A DNA stretch of 64,000 nt from Methylobacterium sp. J-030 (GTDB lineage Bacteria > Pseudomonadota > Alphaproteobacteria > Rhizobiales > Beijerinckiaceae): assembly GCF_022829545.1 (NCBI RefSeq), contig NZ_JAKSYM010000351.1:86235-150234 (forward strand), given 5' to 3'. The notes under the pieces are model-generated. The model was not told where the DNA came from, did not search any database, and saw only the letters and a program-made list of their open reading frames with translations. This document shows, piece by piece, positions 6,797-15,784 of the stretch. A program made the position numbers and the translations under genes. Every line of letters starts with the position of its first letter. Positions within the stretch are counted from its first letter, which is position 1.

Positions 6797-8986
6797 TCAG
6801 GCGGCGCGGATGAAGTCGGCGTCGCGGGCGTCGCCCTCGCCCATATCGATGGCGAAGCCGCCGCCCTGAACCGCGGCGGCCCGGCCGCCGCGCGGCGTGA
6901 GGCCGGCCTTGCCGCTCGCACCGGCGGTCCGGGCCGGAGCCGCCATCCGGGCGGCCGCGGCCCGCAATTTCGACACCGCCGGCTCGGCGGCGGCATCGGA
7001 ACCCGCGTCATCGATGCGGAAGTAGGCGATGGTCGCCTGGAGCCGCTCGGCCTGGGTGGCCAGTTCGTCCGAGGTCGCCGAGACCTGCTCGGACGCGCTG
7101 GCGTTCTGCTGGGTCACCTTGTCGAGCTGCTGGATCGCCTGGTTGATCTGGCCCGAACCGACATCCTGCTCCCGGCACGCCGCCGAGATCTCCTCCACCA
7201 GGCTGGCGGTCTTCTTGATGTCGGGCACCAGCCGCCCGAGCATCTCGCCAGCCTGCTGGGCCGCCTTGACGGTGTCGGCCGACAGCGTCCCGATCTCGGC
7301 CGCCGCCGCCTGGCTGCGCTCGGCCAGCTTCCTCACCTCGGAGGCCACCACCGCGAAGCCGCGGCCGTGCTCGCCCGCGCGGGCCGCCTCCACGGCGGCG
7401 TTGAGCGCCAGCAGGTCGGTCTGCCGGGCGATCTCCTGCACGATGGTGATCTTCTGGGCGATGGTCTGCATCGCCTCCACGGCCCGGCCGACCGCCGCGC
7501 CGCTGGCCTCGGCATTCTGGGCCGATTGCCGGGCGATCGCCTCGGTCTGGCTGGCGTTCTCGGCGTTCTGCTTCACGTTGGCGGCCATCTCCTCCACGGA
7601 GGCGGAGGCCTCCTCGGTCGAGGCGGCCTGCTCGGTCGAGCCCTGCGACAGCTGCTCGGCCGAGGACGACAGCTCCTGAGACCCCGACGACACGTTGCTC
7701 GCCGCCGCAGCCGCCTCGCTCACGACGGCGCGCAGCTTCGCCAGCATCGTCTGCAGGGCGAGGCCCATCCGGTCCCTGTCGGAGAGCGGCTTGGCCTCGA
7801 CCGTCAGGTCCCCCCCCGCGATCGCGTCGGCGAGGTCCGCGGTGGCGTTGAGGTTCGCGGTCATCCGGTTCATGGCGATCATCAGGTCGGCGATCTCGTC
7901 GCGTGAGGTCACGGTGATCGTCTGGCTCAGATCTCCGGTCGCGACCGCCTCCGCCATCGCCACCGCCTGGGCGAGGCCGCGCGCGATCGACACCGCGAGC
8001 CAGCCCGCGATGGCGATGCCGAGGACGAGCCCGCCGAAGACCGTAACGAGCAGGATCGTCTGACCCTCGGCCGACGTGGCCTTCGCCAGTTCGGCCGCTT
8101 CGGTCTTGCGCCGGGTTTGGTAATCGACCAAGGCGTTGACGGCCGTGACCGTATCGCTGCTCGCGACGGCATAATCGCCGGATGCGAGGGTCTGGGCCTG
8201 GACGGACGTGCCGGTCTCAGCCGTGGCCAGCGCCTTTTGCGCGGAGGCGGCCCAGGCATCGAATTTCTGCCGCACGCCGTCGGTGGCTATTCCCCGGGCA
8301 GCACCGACACGGAACAGATTGTCCAGGTCATGCGCGAGTTCTGCGCCTGTCTGTCTGGTTGCGGCGACGCGCTGGGCGAGAACCGCCGTATTCGTTGCGC
8401 TGGTCGTGGATTGCAGCTGCCCCCAGCTCCGTTCGAGGTGGATCTGTACGGCCGTGACGGCCCGGACCAGATCGTCGGCGCGCCCCCCGGCCTTCGCCAC
8501 CGCCGCGTCGAGTTCCGCACGCAGCGCCGTTATCGCCGGACGGCCGGTCGTGTCGATCTCCGCCAAGGCCCTGACCGCGGAGTTGGCGCGTGTCAGCTCG
8601 ATCACCTTGAGGCCGATCGTCCGTTGCTTGTCGAACTTGGCCGACACCTCCTCGAAGAGCCGCTTGGCCTCGTCGTTCAGCAGCAGGGGCTTCGCCTTGG
8701 CGAGGGCTGCGACCACTTCGCCGCGGTATTCCGCGGCACGCTTGGCGGAATGGCTCATCTGCTCGTCGTCGATGCTGAGGACGGTGGCGCGCACATTGGA
8801 GACGACCCGGATGGCACTGGCCTTGGCCTCCAGCAGGCGTGCCTCCAACTCCGAGCGCCCGATCACAAACGTCATCGCCGCGTCGGCGCTCAGGAGCTTC
8901 TGGTAGCCGACGCCGCCCGCCAGCCCCACGAGGATCAGCATGATGCCGAAACCGGCGGCCAACTTGGCCTTGATGGTGATACGCAT
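6797..8986 (-). CDS. Methyl-accepting chemotaxis protein (729 aa)
   Basis: This is a membrane chemoreceptor. The first transmembrane helix (AAGFGIMLILVGLAGGVGY, about 10-28) is followed by a large, mostly helical periplasmic domain of roughly 290 residues. A second transmembrane helix (TILLVTVFGGLVLGIAIAGW) precedes HAMP segments. The conserved cytoplasmic hairpin contains the kinase-contact tip (IARQTDLLALNAAVEAARAG and GRGFAVVASEVRKLAERS) flanked by methylation helices. The start at 8986 is chosen because the helix follows at once and a GGGGGGCG run precedes it; 35 more open codons upstream are not plausible. It lies inside the che operon, so it is likely a main receptor of this array. Ligand unknown. 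Confidence 0.95.
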   Translation of the reverse strand: MRITIKAKLAAGFGIMLILVGLAGGVGYQKLLSADAAMTFVIGRSELEARLLEAKASAIRVVSNVRATVLSIDDEQMSHSAKRAAEYRGEVVAALAKAKPLLLNDEAKRLFEEVSAKFDKQRTIGLKVIELTRANSAVRALAEIDTTGRPAITALRAELDAAVAKAGGRADDLVRAVTAVQIHLERSWGQLQSTTSATNTAVLAQRVAATRQTGAELAHDLDNLFRVGAARGIATDGVRQKFDAWAASAQKALATAETGTSVQAQTLASGDYAVASSDTVTAVNALVDYQTRRKTEAAELAKATSAEGQTILLVTVFGGLVLGIAIAGWLAVSIARGLAQAVAMAEAVATGDLSQTITVTSRDEIADLMIAMNRMTANLNATADLADAIAGGDLTVEAKPLSDRDRMGLALQTMLAKLRAVVSEAAAAASNVSSGSQELSSSAEQLSQGSTEQAASTEEASASVEEMAANVKQNAENASQTEAIARQSAQNAEASGAAVGRAVEAMQTIAQKITIVQEIARQTDLLALNAAVEAARAGEHGRGFAVVASEVRKLAERSQAAAAEIGTLSADTVKAAQQAGEMLGRLVPDIKKTASLVEEISAACREQDVGSGQINQAIQQLDKVTQQNASASEQVSATSDELATQAERLQATIAYFRIDDAGSDAAAEPAVSKLRAAAARMAAPARTAGASGKAGLTPRGGRAAAVQGGGFAIDMGEGDARDADFIRAA

Positions 8987-9006
8987 TTTCGACGCCCCCC
9001 CGGCGT

Positions 9007-9468
9007 TCAGTTGAGGATCTGCTGCATGTCCGGGATGATGACGAACTCGTCCCCGGATTTGACGATCGAGCGGATGAACGCGGGCCGCCACGATGTCCCG
9101 ATCGCGGGCGCCGGCTGGCGGGTGTCGAGGGCGACCGCGGTCACCTCGAACACCTTGTCGGCCACCAGGGCGACCAGCGTCGGGTCGCCGTCGAGGTCGA
9201 GTTCGATGACCACGAAGCGGGTATCGGCCGTCGCGGCCTCGACCGGCATGCCGAAGCGCGCGCGGATGTCGGCCAGCGGCACGACGTTGCCGCGCACGTT
9301 GACGACGTGGCCGAGATGCGGCCGCGCCCCGGCGACCCGGGTGGCCGGGATCGGGTCAATGATCTCGCGCACCATCCCGGCCCCGAGCGCGAAGGTCTCG
9401 GTGCCGATGCGCATCATCACGACCGACAGGGCGCGGCCCTGCTCGATGGCCTCGATGAAATCGGTCAT
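9007..9468 (-). CDS. cheW: Chemotaxis coupling protein CheW, second copy (153 aa)
   Basis: This is a second CheW-domain adaptor. Visible landmarks are VVMMRIGTETFALGAGMVRE at the start, then HLGHVVNVRGNVVPLADIRA and LVALVADKVFEVTAVA. Its ATG at 9468 overlaps the cheA stop as ATGA, so it is translated with cheA. It is followed 20 bases later by the receptor gene. It is clearly diverged from the CheW at 6212. Two coupling proteins in one operon suggest arrays of mixed composition or one adaptor for the membrane receptor and one for the soluble receptor at 11905; that split is inference. Confidence 0.94.
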   Translation of the reverse strand: MTDFIEAIEQGRALSVVMMRIGTETFALGAGMVREIIDPIPATRVAGARPHLGHVVNVRGNVVPLADIRARFGMPVEAATADTRFVVIELDLDGDPTLVALVADKVFEVTAVALDTRQPAPAIGTSWRPAFIRSIVKSGDEFVIIPDMQQILN

Positions 9469-11516
9469 CACGCCACCTCCCGGTACGCGCGGAGCCCGTC
9501 CGCGGCCCCGCATCCCTGTCCGGCCGCCGTCAGCATGGCCGGGTCGATGATCAGCGCCGCGGTCCCGTCGCCCAGGATCGTGGCGCCCGAGAAGGTCGTG
9601 ACGTCGGCATGGAGCTTCGAGAGCGACTTGATCACCGTCTGATGGTTGCCGAGGATCTGGTCGGCCACGAGCCCGAACCGGGCCTCGCCCACCGAGACGA
9701 CGATGACCTTCTGGTGCTGGTCGGGCGCGCCGGTCGCGTCGAACAGCCTGCGCAGGCGCAGGAACGGCACGAGGTCGCCGCGGATGTTGAGGAAGTCCCG
9801 GCCCCGGTCGCCGCGGCCGTCCTCGGGCAGCTCGACGCATTCCTCGACGGCCGCCAGCGGCACCACGTAGCGACCCTCCCCGACCCGGATCAGCAGGCCC
9901 TCGATGATCGCCAGCGTCAGCGGCAGGCGCAGCACGATTGCGGTGCCCGCGCCCGGCTCGGTGACGATGTCGATCGAGCCGCGCAGGGCCTCGATGGTCT
10001 TCTTCACCACATCCATGCCGACGCCCCGGCCCGAGAGCGCCGAGACCTTTTGGGCGGTGGAGAAGCCGGGGGCGAACAGGATCTGGTAGACCTGCTGGTC
10101 GGTCAGGACGGCGCCGGGCGCCACCAGCCCGCGCTCCTCGGCCTTGGCGCGGATGCGCGCCACGTCGAGCCCAGCGCCGTCGTCGCGCACGGTGACGTGG
10201 ACCTGGGCGCCGACATGCTCGGCGGTGAGGGTAATGCGCCCGGTGGCGTCCTTGCCGGCGGCGCCGCGGCGGGCGGGATCCTCGATGCCGTGGTCGATGG
10301 CGTTGCGGATCAGGTGCACCAGCGGGTCCGCCAAGCGCTCGATCACGGTCTTGTCGAGCTCGGTCTCCTCGCCCGCGGTGACGAAGCTCACGGGCTTGCC
10401 GAGATCCCCCGAAAGGTCGTGGACCAGGCGCCGGAACCGGCTGAACAGCGCTCCGATCGGCACCATCCGGATGCTCATGGTGGTGTCGCGCAGCTGCGCC
10501 GACAGCCGCTCGATCTCCTCCGCGATGGTCTGGAGCCCGGCATCGGCATGGTGGCCGGCGAGCTGGCTGAGGCGGGCCTGGGCGATCACGAGTTCGCCGA
10601 CCCGGTCGAGCAGCTCGTCGAGCCGCTCCGCCTCGACCCGCATGGTGCTGGCCGCGCGCGGCTCGGTGCCGCGGGCCGGGCTCCGGCGCTCCGGCTCGGG
10701 CGGCTTCGCGGTTTCCCGCGCGGCCGGCTCGGCCGCCCGCACCGGCACCGAGACCAGCGGCGGCACGGGGGCAGACCGGGGCGCCGGCTCGGTTGCCGGG
10801 GCCGGCGCGTCGAGGGGCGTCGGCGAGAGGACCATAGCGTCGCGCACGAACAGGAAGACGTCCTCGATCGCCTCCCGGGTCACGGCGCCGCGGAGGGTGA
10901 TGTCCCAGCCGAGCGTCAGGCTCTCGGGGTCCAGGGCCGCGAGGTCGGGCAACGCCGCCAGCCGGGGCACGACCGTGCAGGGGCCGAGGTCGCGCAACTC
11001 GTCGAGGAGCGCCAGCGGGTTCGTCCCGTTGCGCAGCACCTCCGGGGCGAAGCCGATCCCGATCCGCCACCCCGCGGCCGCCACCTCGGCATCGGAGACC
11101 GGCTCCGGCCGCGAGGCCGTCTCCGATTCGGCTTGGGCCGGGGCCCGGCTCACGAGACGCTCAAGCTCCCCCAGGATCGCTTCGCCGATCACCGGTGCGG
11201 TGGCGTCCGGATCCTCAATCAGCGTGCGGATGTGGTCCTTGGCCGCGAGCGACACGTTCACGAGGTCGGCGCTGGTCGGCACCTGGCCGCGCCGGACGAG
11301 GTCGAAGGCGGTCTCGAAATCGTGCGTGAAGGCGGCGACCCGCTCGAAGCCGAACATCGCCCCCGATCCCTTGATCGTGTGCAGGGCGCGGAACGCGGTG
11401 TCGATCAGCGCCGGATCGTCCGGCTTGTCGCCGAGGTCGAGCAGCGCGGATTCGAGTCGGTCGAGAAGTTCGTTGGCTTCCGCCAAGAAGACCGCGCGCG
11501 GATCATGATCAGTCAT
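9468..11516 (-). CDS. cheA: Chemotaxis histidine kinase CheA (682 aa)
   Basis: CheA autophosphorylates in response to receptors and passes phosphate to CheY and CheB. The P1 domain holds the phosphorylated histidine H46 (ALHTIKGSG). A middle segment (about 140-230) has the pattern seen in many alphaproteobacterial CheA proteins in place of a typical P2 domain. A Pro/Ala/Arg-rich linker precedes the dimerisation helices (MRVEAERLDELLDRVGELVI), then the ATPase domain (N-box LIRNAIDHGIEDP, GRGVGMDVVK) and a C-terminal CheW-like regulatory domain. The start at 11516 is preferred over 11552 because the shorter form begins at the conserved P1 edge. It is first in the six-gene operon; its promoter should lie in the AT-rich gap after 11517. 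Confidence 0.97.
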   Translation of the reverse strand: MTDHDPRAVFLAEANELLDRLESALLDLGDKPDDPALIDTAFRALHTIKGSGAMFGFERVAAFTHDFETAFDLVRRGQVPTSADLVNVSLAAKDHIRTLIEDPDATAPVIGEAILGELERLVSRAPAQAESETASRPEPVSDAEVAAAGWRIGIGFAPEVLRNGTNPLALLDELRDLGPCTVVPRLAALPDLAALDPESLTLGWDITLRGAVTREAIEDVFLFVRDAMVLSPTPLDAPAPATEPAPRSAPVPPLVSVPVRAAEPAARETAKPPEPERRSPARGTEPRAASTMRVEAERLDELLDRVGELVIAQARLSQLAGHHADAGLQTIAEEIERLSAQLRDTTMSIRMVPIGALFSRFRRLVHDLSGDLGKPVSFVTAGEETELDKTVIERLADPLVHLIRNAIDHGIEDPARRGAAGKDATGRITLTAEHVGAQVHVTVRDDGAGLDVARIRAKAEERGLVAPGAVLTDQQVYQILFAPGFSTAQKVSALSGRGVGMDVVKKTIEALRGSIDIVTEPGAGTAIVLRLPLTLAIIEGLLIRVGEGRYVVPLAAVEECVELPEDGRGDRGRDFLNIRGDLVPFLRLRRLFDATGAPDQHQKVIVVSVGEARFGLVADQILGNHQTVIKSLSKLHADVTTFSGATILGDGTAALIIDPAMLTAAGQGCGAADGLRAYREVA

Positions 11517-11904
11517 CGTCGGGCAGGTCCAAAGGGTCCGGATTTGATGCATCCGCGCGAGCGATCACTCGGATGCACCGTCATTTCAAGGCTGGATCTT
11601 CCGATCCATCCGACCGACGCCCGATCGATCCGGGATTCAGCCCATCACCTCAGAATAATCTTACCGCATAAAAGTTAAAAGAGTAAGCTATGATCGATGA
11701 TATAGGATCTCTCATTTCTCGTTTCCTGCACAACTCATCCCATATCTTGAAGGATGCTCAATGCAAAAAATGCATATCTTACTTTTTGCTATCGATTGAC
11801 GAATCAAATATTAAAACCCCTCCCCATTGATCAATCGATACGATGGTATTCTTGATATGGCGGTATGATCTGATATCGACTTCGCGCGAAAACTGTCGCC
11901 TCGA
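11517..11904. other. AT-rich intergenic region upstream of cheA
   Basis: There is no gene here. Bases about 11655-11885 are distinctly AT-rich and contain T-rich and A-rich runs on both strands. It lies upstream of cheA (minus strand) and just downstream of the soluble receptor gene, also minus strand, so it must hold the che operon promoter if the operon is transcribed separately. I cannot assign a sigma-factor class. Confidence 0.5.
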
Positions 11905-13002
11905 TCAGAAGAGATCGATCCCCGCCAGGGGATCGTCATCGCGGCCCTCACCCGATGGCGCGCCCAGCAGGCGTCGGGACAGCCGCTCCCGGACCTCCCC
12001 GAGGGTGCAGCCCGCGATCATCGTCGCGGCCCAGTCCAGTTCCGCCGAAGCCGGTGCTGCAGGCGCAGTCTGGATCGCCTGGAGGATCGCCTGCAGGTTC
12101 TGGAGGCGCTGCTTGGCCAGGTCTTGGAACTGCATCGCCACGATGGCGACCGAGACGTCCTGGGTGATCACGTCGGTGGTCTGCACCGTCTGGGTCAGCA
12201 CGCCGGCGAAGCGCGAACTCTGGGTGACCAAGGCGCGCATGACCAGGCGCACTTGGGCATCGGCGGTCCGGCTCTCCTCCGACATGTCGATGGTAGCGAT
12301 GTCGTGCAGGAGCGCGTGGCTGCTGCGCAGGCCCGTGGCGATCGAGCCGATCTGCTGCTTGATCACGCCGGAGAGCGCGTTGATGGCGCCGGCGAGGCTG
12401 CGCACCTCGTCGGCCACCACGGCGAAGGCCTTGCCGGCCTCCCCGGCCCGGGCCGCCTCGATCTTGGCGTTCAGGGCCAGCAGGTTGGTCTGGCGGTTGA
12501 TCTTCTCGATCTCGGCGACGCTGCCATCCACCGAGGACAGCGCGCCAAGCACGCCGTTCAGCGCTTCCTCCATGGTCGCGCCGCGCGACGACATGAAGCC
12601 GATCTTGTCGTTGAGCACCGCCAGGATCTCGCCGAGCGCCGCCGCGACCTCGGCGAGCGGCCGCTCGGTCCCGTCGATCCGCACCGACTGGATCGACGCC
12701 ACGAGGCCCTGCACGATCTCGGACTGGCCCCGGGTTGTCGCGGCGATGCGCTGGAACCGGTCCGACAGGCTGTGGACGTCGGTCTCGACATCGGCCGAGA
12801 TGATCCCGAGTTCGTCGATCAGAGCATCCAGGGTCTGGCGCTGCAGATCGGACAAGCCGAGCCGCGCCTGGAGCAGATCCGCGGCCCCGAGCGGGCAGGA
12901 GTCCGGCCGCGCCGGGACGTCGCGCTCCGGGTCGAGCGCTGCGCCAGGTTCCGACGCCGTGTCGCGCTCCGGACTAAGATTGGCGCGCCCCCAGAAGGCC
13001 AT
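11905..13002 (-). CDS. Soluble methyl-accepting chemotaxis protein-like receptor (365 aa)
   Basis: This is a cytoplasmic MCP-like protein: no transmembrane helix is visible. The conserved tip reads INRQTNLLALNAKIEAARAG and is followed by KAFAVVADEVRSLA. It is close to the standard motif but with Lys in place of Ala after NA and Lys-Ala in place of Arg-Gly before FAVVADEVR. The flanking helices are short, and the C-terminus has a Q-rich helix (AMQFQDLAKQRLQNLQAILQ). The ATG at 13002 is preceded by AAGGAA at good spacing; the frame stays open 51 codons further up without support. It precedes cheA on the same strand and faces the STAS-cheY pair, as in rhizobial che loci with a soluble receptor. 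Confidence 0.88.
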   Translation of the reverse strand: MAFWGRANLSPERDTASEPGAALDPERDVPARPDSCPLGAADLLQARLGLSDLQRQTLDALIDELGIISADVETDVHSLSDRFQRIAATTRGQSEIVQGLVASIQSVRIDGTERPLAEVAAALGEILAVLNDKIGFMSSRGATMEEALNGVLGALSSVDGSVAEIEKINRQTNLLALNAKIEAARAGEAGKAFAVVADEVRSLAGAINALSGVIKQQIGSIATGLRSSHALLHDIATIDMSEESRTADAQVRLVMRALVTQSSRFAGVLTQTVQTTDVITQDVSVAIVAMQFQDLAKQRLQNLQAILQAIQTAPAAPASAELDWAATMIAGCTLGEVRERLSRRLLGAPSGEGRDDDPLAGIDLF

Positions 13003-13417
13003 CGAAGTGTATTCCTTGGACGCTGCCAGTTCTTGCTTCGGACAATCCCGAACTGACGGCCGCGAGCCAGGGGCTCGTAAAACCGAGCTTCTGAATGAAC
13101 GGTTATGCCATTGGCTCGACGGGGTTATGTTGTTGCCTCCAGAACAAACGTTCAATATGAATATCCATCAAATCATATCTCTAGGATAAGTCATATCGTT
13201 GGTAGCGAGTGATGCTAATACTTTATCGATCGACGAAAAATTCTGAATATAAAAGCTCCTTTTCTGGGCGCACGGCAGCGGTTTTCAACAGAATTTGCTC
13301 CACATCGCGTTGGTGTCGGCCTATCGAGCTGATTAGCTCAAGAGAAATTTAACATCCTCGAATCTCTACAGAACCCGACCGCAACCAGCCCGGTCGCGCG
13401 CGCGCCTCGGACATATC
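13003..13417. other. Divergent intergenic region between soluble receptor and STAS genes
   Basis: No gene is seen. The centre (about 13140-13350) is AT-rich, in sharp contrast to both flanks. It should contain promoters in both directions: leftward for the soluble receptor and rightward for STAS-cheY. No obvious palindrome was found. Confidence 0.5.
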
Positions 13418-13741
13418 ATGGTCGAACCCCTCACCCTCCCGATGCCAGCCGAGTGTACATTGCGGACGGCGCGGGCGTTCAAGGAGGACCTGTCGGCGGC
13501 CCTCGACGGCGCTACCGTCGTGCTGCTCGATTGCGCGGCCATAGAGCATGTCGACATCACTTTCGTGCAGTTGGTCGTCGCGGCCGCCCGGTCGTCCGGC
13601 CGGCGCGGCGTTACGCTCGACCTGACCAGCCCGCCCAAGGCGGTCGCGGATGCGTTCCGACGCGCCGGCTTCCTGCCGCACCACCCGTTCGAGTCCGCAT
13701 CCGATGCCACCATCGGTTCGCCCGCGGCCCCCGCCCTCTGA
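13418..13741 (+). CDS. STAS-domain protein of the chemotaxis locus (107 aa)
   Basis: This is a single STAS domain, as in anti-anti-sigma factors and in the small STAS proteins of alphaproteobacterial che operons. The order is a beta-strand start (LTLPMPAECTLRTARAFKED), a strand VVLLDCAAIEHVDITFVQLV, then a helix and a final strand (GVTLDLTSPP). The usual D-S-S/T-G motif reads D46-I47-T48-F49, so the phosphorylatable position would be Thr48. The gene lies 21 bases before cheY on the same strand. In rhizobial loci a comparable protein binds CheA and speeds signal removal; the same role here is inference. Confidence 0.8.
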   Translation: MVEPLTLPMPAECTLRTARAFKEDLSAALDGATVVLLDCAAIEHVDITFVQLVVAAARSSGRRGVTLDLTSPPKAVADAFRRAGFLPHHPFESASDATIGSPAAPAL

Positions 13742-13762
13742 TTCCAGAACCGGACGTCTTCC

Positions 13763-14128
13763 ATGGCCACTGTTCTCGTCGTCGACGACTCGCCGAGCAT
13801 CCGTCAGATGATCAAGATCGTGCTGACCCCCGCTGGACACACAGTGATCGAGGCCGGCGATGGCGTGGAAGGTCTCGTCAAGGCCAAGGCCGAACCGATG
13901 CAGCTCGTCATCACCGACCTCAACATGCCGGCGATGAACGGCATCGACATGATCAAACAGCTTCGTGCGGTGCCGTCATGCGCGGGCGTGCCGATTCTGT
14001 TCCTGAGTACGGAGTCGGACGAGGGCGTGAAACAACAGGCCAAATCGGCCGGTGCGACCGGCTGGATCACGAAGCCGTTCAAGCCCGAACAGCTCCTTGC
14101 TGTCGTCTCGAAATTGATCCGCAATTGA
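13763..14128 (+). CDS. cheY: Chemotaxis response regulator CheY (121 aa)
   Basis: This is a stand-alone receiver domain with no output domain. The acidic pocket is D8/D9, the phospho-acceptor D52 (VITDLNMP), switch residue T83 (LSTES) and the conserved lysine K104 (WITKPF). Phosphorylated by CheA, it would bind the flagellar switch or act as a phosphate sink. It is 21 bases downstream of the STAS gene and probably co-transcribed. The start is certain: the ATG begins the conserved first strand (MATVLVVDDSPSIRQMI). This is the only free-standing CheY in the window. Confidence 0.95.
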   Translation: MATVLVVDDSPSIRQMIKIVLTPAGHTVIEAGDGVEGLVKAKAEPMQLVITDLNMPAMNGIDMIKQLRAVPSCAGVPILFLSTESDEGVKQQAKSAGATGWITKPFKPEQLLAVVSKLIRN

Positions 14129-14823
14129 TCTTTTACTATCGATAATCTGCCATATCTTGCGCAGTTGCTCAAGATTTTGTTGAGAAAGGTCCCGGTGCGT
14201 CGATTGAACATACCGCCATGCTGACCCAACTGGCTGGCTTTGGACCGGGTTGATTGAGAGGATCAGCCAGAATTGACGGATCCGGACATCCAGGAGTACT
14301 GCCCGACCGTCTATCCTCACGTCCCCGAACAGCCCAGCCCCACCCGTCATCGAAGCCTCTCCGATCGACGCCAGCGGGGCATCCGAACGCGTCCGCAACC
14401 GAAAAACGCACAGACTTTGAGGCGCCGGGGCGAAGCGCAGGCCTCGAAGGAGCCCGCCAGATGGCTCTGAGATCCCCGGAGTCCTCTTCGAGGCCCGCTG
14501 ACGCGGTTGCCTCAGGATGATGGGGTTGGTGAAGATCAACCGATCGATCTGCCACAGCGTGCTATCGGGTATCATGGGCAACGCGATCGGGCACGGCTTC
14601 AAGCCTGTGTTGCGCCACGCTCTCTTGCGCCGAACCGGTGTCCACTTCGGCGGAGAGCGCTCTGGCCCAGTGGGCCGCGCTCATCGGCGGACTCCGCCGC
14701 CATGCAGCCGTCCCGGAAGGGGCAGGCGTTCCGGCGCGCGGCGGTCACCAGGGTCGTCGAGATCCACCGCGCGCCGATCGCGGTCCCGCGCATCCGCAGG
14801 CTGCGAAACGGCTGAACGAAGGC
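14129..14823. other. Long intergenic region with one copy of a dispersed element
   Basis: About 700 bases without a convincing gene. Several overlapping open frames exist on both strands but have no ribosome binding sites or family features. A roughly 55-bp element at 14611-14665 matches those at 16603 and 47821. GATTGAGAGGATCAGCC near 14250 and the surrounding sequence show no RNA structure that I recognise. Confidence 0.4.
14611..14665 (-). repeat. Dispersed ~55-bp intergenic element, copy 1
   Basis: Core CGAACCGGTGTCCACTTCGG flanked by inverted GAGAGCG/CGCTCTC-like arms. It matches the reverse complement of the copy at 16603-16666 in most positions. Short motifs built on an AACCGG-TCCAC core between such arms are common between genes in Rhizobiales. 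Confidence 0.65.
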
Positions 14824-15249
14824 TCAATCTGCGGGCGTGTAGTGGAGCGTTCCGGCACGGCGCGTCGGCTGACCGGTGTCGCTGGTGTGATTGATGCCGT
14901 CCATCACGGGCACGTCCTGGAAATCGAATGGGCTGACACCCTCGAGGCAGGCCACGTTGACGGCGTAGAGCGTGCTGTCCGAGCGCCGCTGATGGTGGAT
15001 GTAGATCCCGCAGCGGGAGCAGAAGAAGTGCTCGGCCGCGCCTGTGTGGAAGCGATAGCGGGTCAGCACGTCCGCGCCTTGCCGGATCCGGATCCCGCCC
15101 GCCTTCGCCATGGCGACGACGGCCCCGCGCATGCGGCAGTACGAGCAGGTGCAGCGCCGGACCGATCGGAGGCCATCGCTGAGCGCCACCTCGAACCGCA
15201 CCGCGCCGCAATGGCACCGCCCGGTGCGCAGATCCGTACCGGTGTCCAT
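14824..15249 (-). CDS. GFA (glutathione-dependent formaldehyde-activating) family protein (141 aa)
   Basis: This is a zinc-binding GFA/CENP-V-type domain protein. The ligand cysteines are all visible: C12 and C14 (GRCHCGAVRFE), C33/C35/C38 (RRCTCSYCRM) and C77/C80 (FFCSRCGIY). The family was named for glutathione-dependent formaldehyde activation, but most members are of unknown function, and methylotrophs use other routes for formaldehyde as well, so a role in C1 detoxification should not be assumed. Length is normal. It is transcribed alone on the minus strand. The start follows from the ATG at 15249 shortly before the first conserved Cys; a longer overlapping frame exists in another phase. 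Confidence 0.88.
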   Translation of the reverse strand: MDTGTDLRTGRCHCGAVRFEVALSDGLRSVRRCTCSYCRMRGAVVAMAKAGGIRIRQGADVLTRYRFHTGAAEHFFCSRCGIYIHHQRRSDSTLYAVNVACLEGVSPFDFQDVPVMDGINHTSDTGQPTRRAGTLHYTPAD

Positions 15250-15355
15250 GTCGACCGAACCCCATCCTCCGACGTCTGATGGAGCGTATCGCCGTGGCGG
15301 CGACCGGACAATTCAGGGATTCGCACGCGTTCTGTGAGAACGCCTCACGCGACGT

Positions 15356-15784
15356 TCAACGCGGCCTGGGTCCGAACTGGATCGCCCGCGCGATCTCCGA
15401 GCGTCGCGCGGCATAGCCGGGGGCGGCCATCGGGTAGTCGTTCGGCAGGCCGTAGCGCGCGCGATACTGCTCGGGTGTCAGGCCGTGGGCCTTGAGGTGG
15501 CGTTTCAGGGTCTTGTAGGAGCGACCGTCGAGGAAGCTCGTGATGCCCTCGTGCTGGACCGACTTGCGGATCTCGACCGGTGTCGGACGATCGGGCAGGG
15601 GCGTGGCTACGGCGTCCGGCCGTACGAGTGCCGTGAGCGCCGCGTGGACGCTGGCCAGGACGAGCGGCACGTTGGCCGGCGAGACGGTATTGCCTGAGAC
15701 ATACGCCGCAATGACGCGCACCGCGAAGCGGTCAATCGCGTGCCGAAGATCGGTCTGAATTGCGCTCGCCTCGTCCGGAATCAT
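15356..15784 (-). CDS. Ros/MucR family transcriptional regulator, zinc ligand missing (142 aa)
   Basis: The C-terminus matches the Ros/MucR DNA-binding domain: SYKTLKRHLKAHGLTPEQYR followed by YGLPNDYPMAAPGYAARRSE. The N-terminal helical part (IDRFAVRVIAAYVSGNTVSP and on) is the oligomerisation region of the family. The first zinc-binding position, Cys in most MucR proteins (C-L-E-D-G), is Ser83 here (TSFLDGRS), while His96 is kept. Members without zinc ligands are known in rhizobia and can still bind DNA. MucR proteins silence AT-rich promoters; this window has several AT-rich intergenic stretches. The start is uncertain: ATG at 15784 gives normal length, and upstream ATGs are in frame. Confidence 0.82.
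   Translation of the reverse strand: MIPDEASAIQTDLRHAIDRFAVRVIAAYVSGNTVSPANVPLVLASVHAALTALVRPDAVATPLPDRPTPVEIRKSVQHEGITSFLDGRSYKTLKRHLKAHGLTPEQYRARYGLPNDYPMAAPGYAARRSEIARAIQFGPRPR

Noticed and set aside
9609..11678. 689-codon plus-strand frame opposite cheA
   Set aside because: Shadow of cheA; no domain recognised.
14254..14602. Overlapping frames of 65-208 codons on both strands
   Set aside because: No ribosome binding site, no family pattern, and mutually overlapping.
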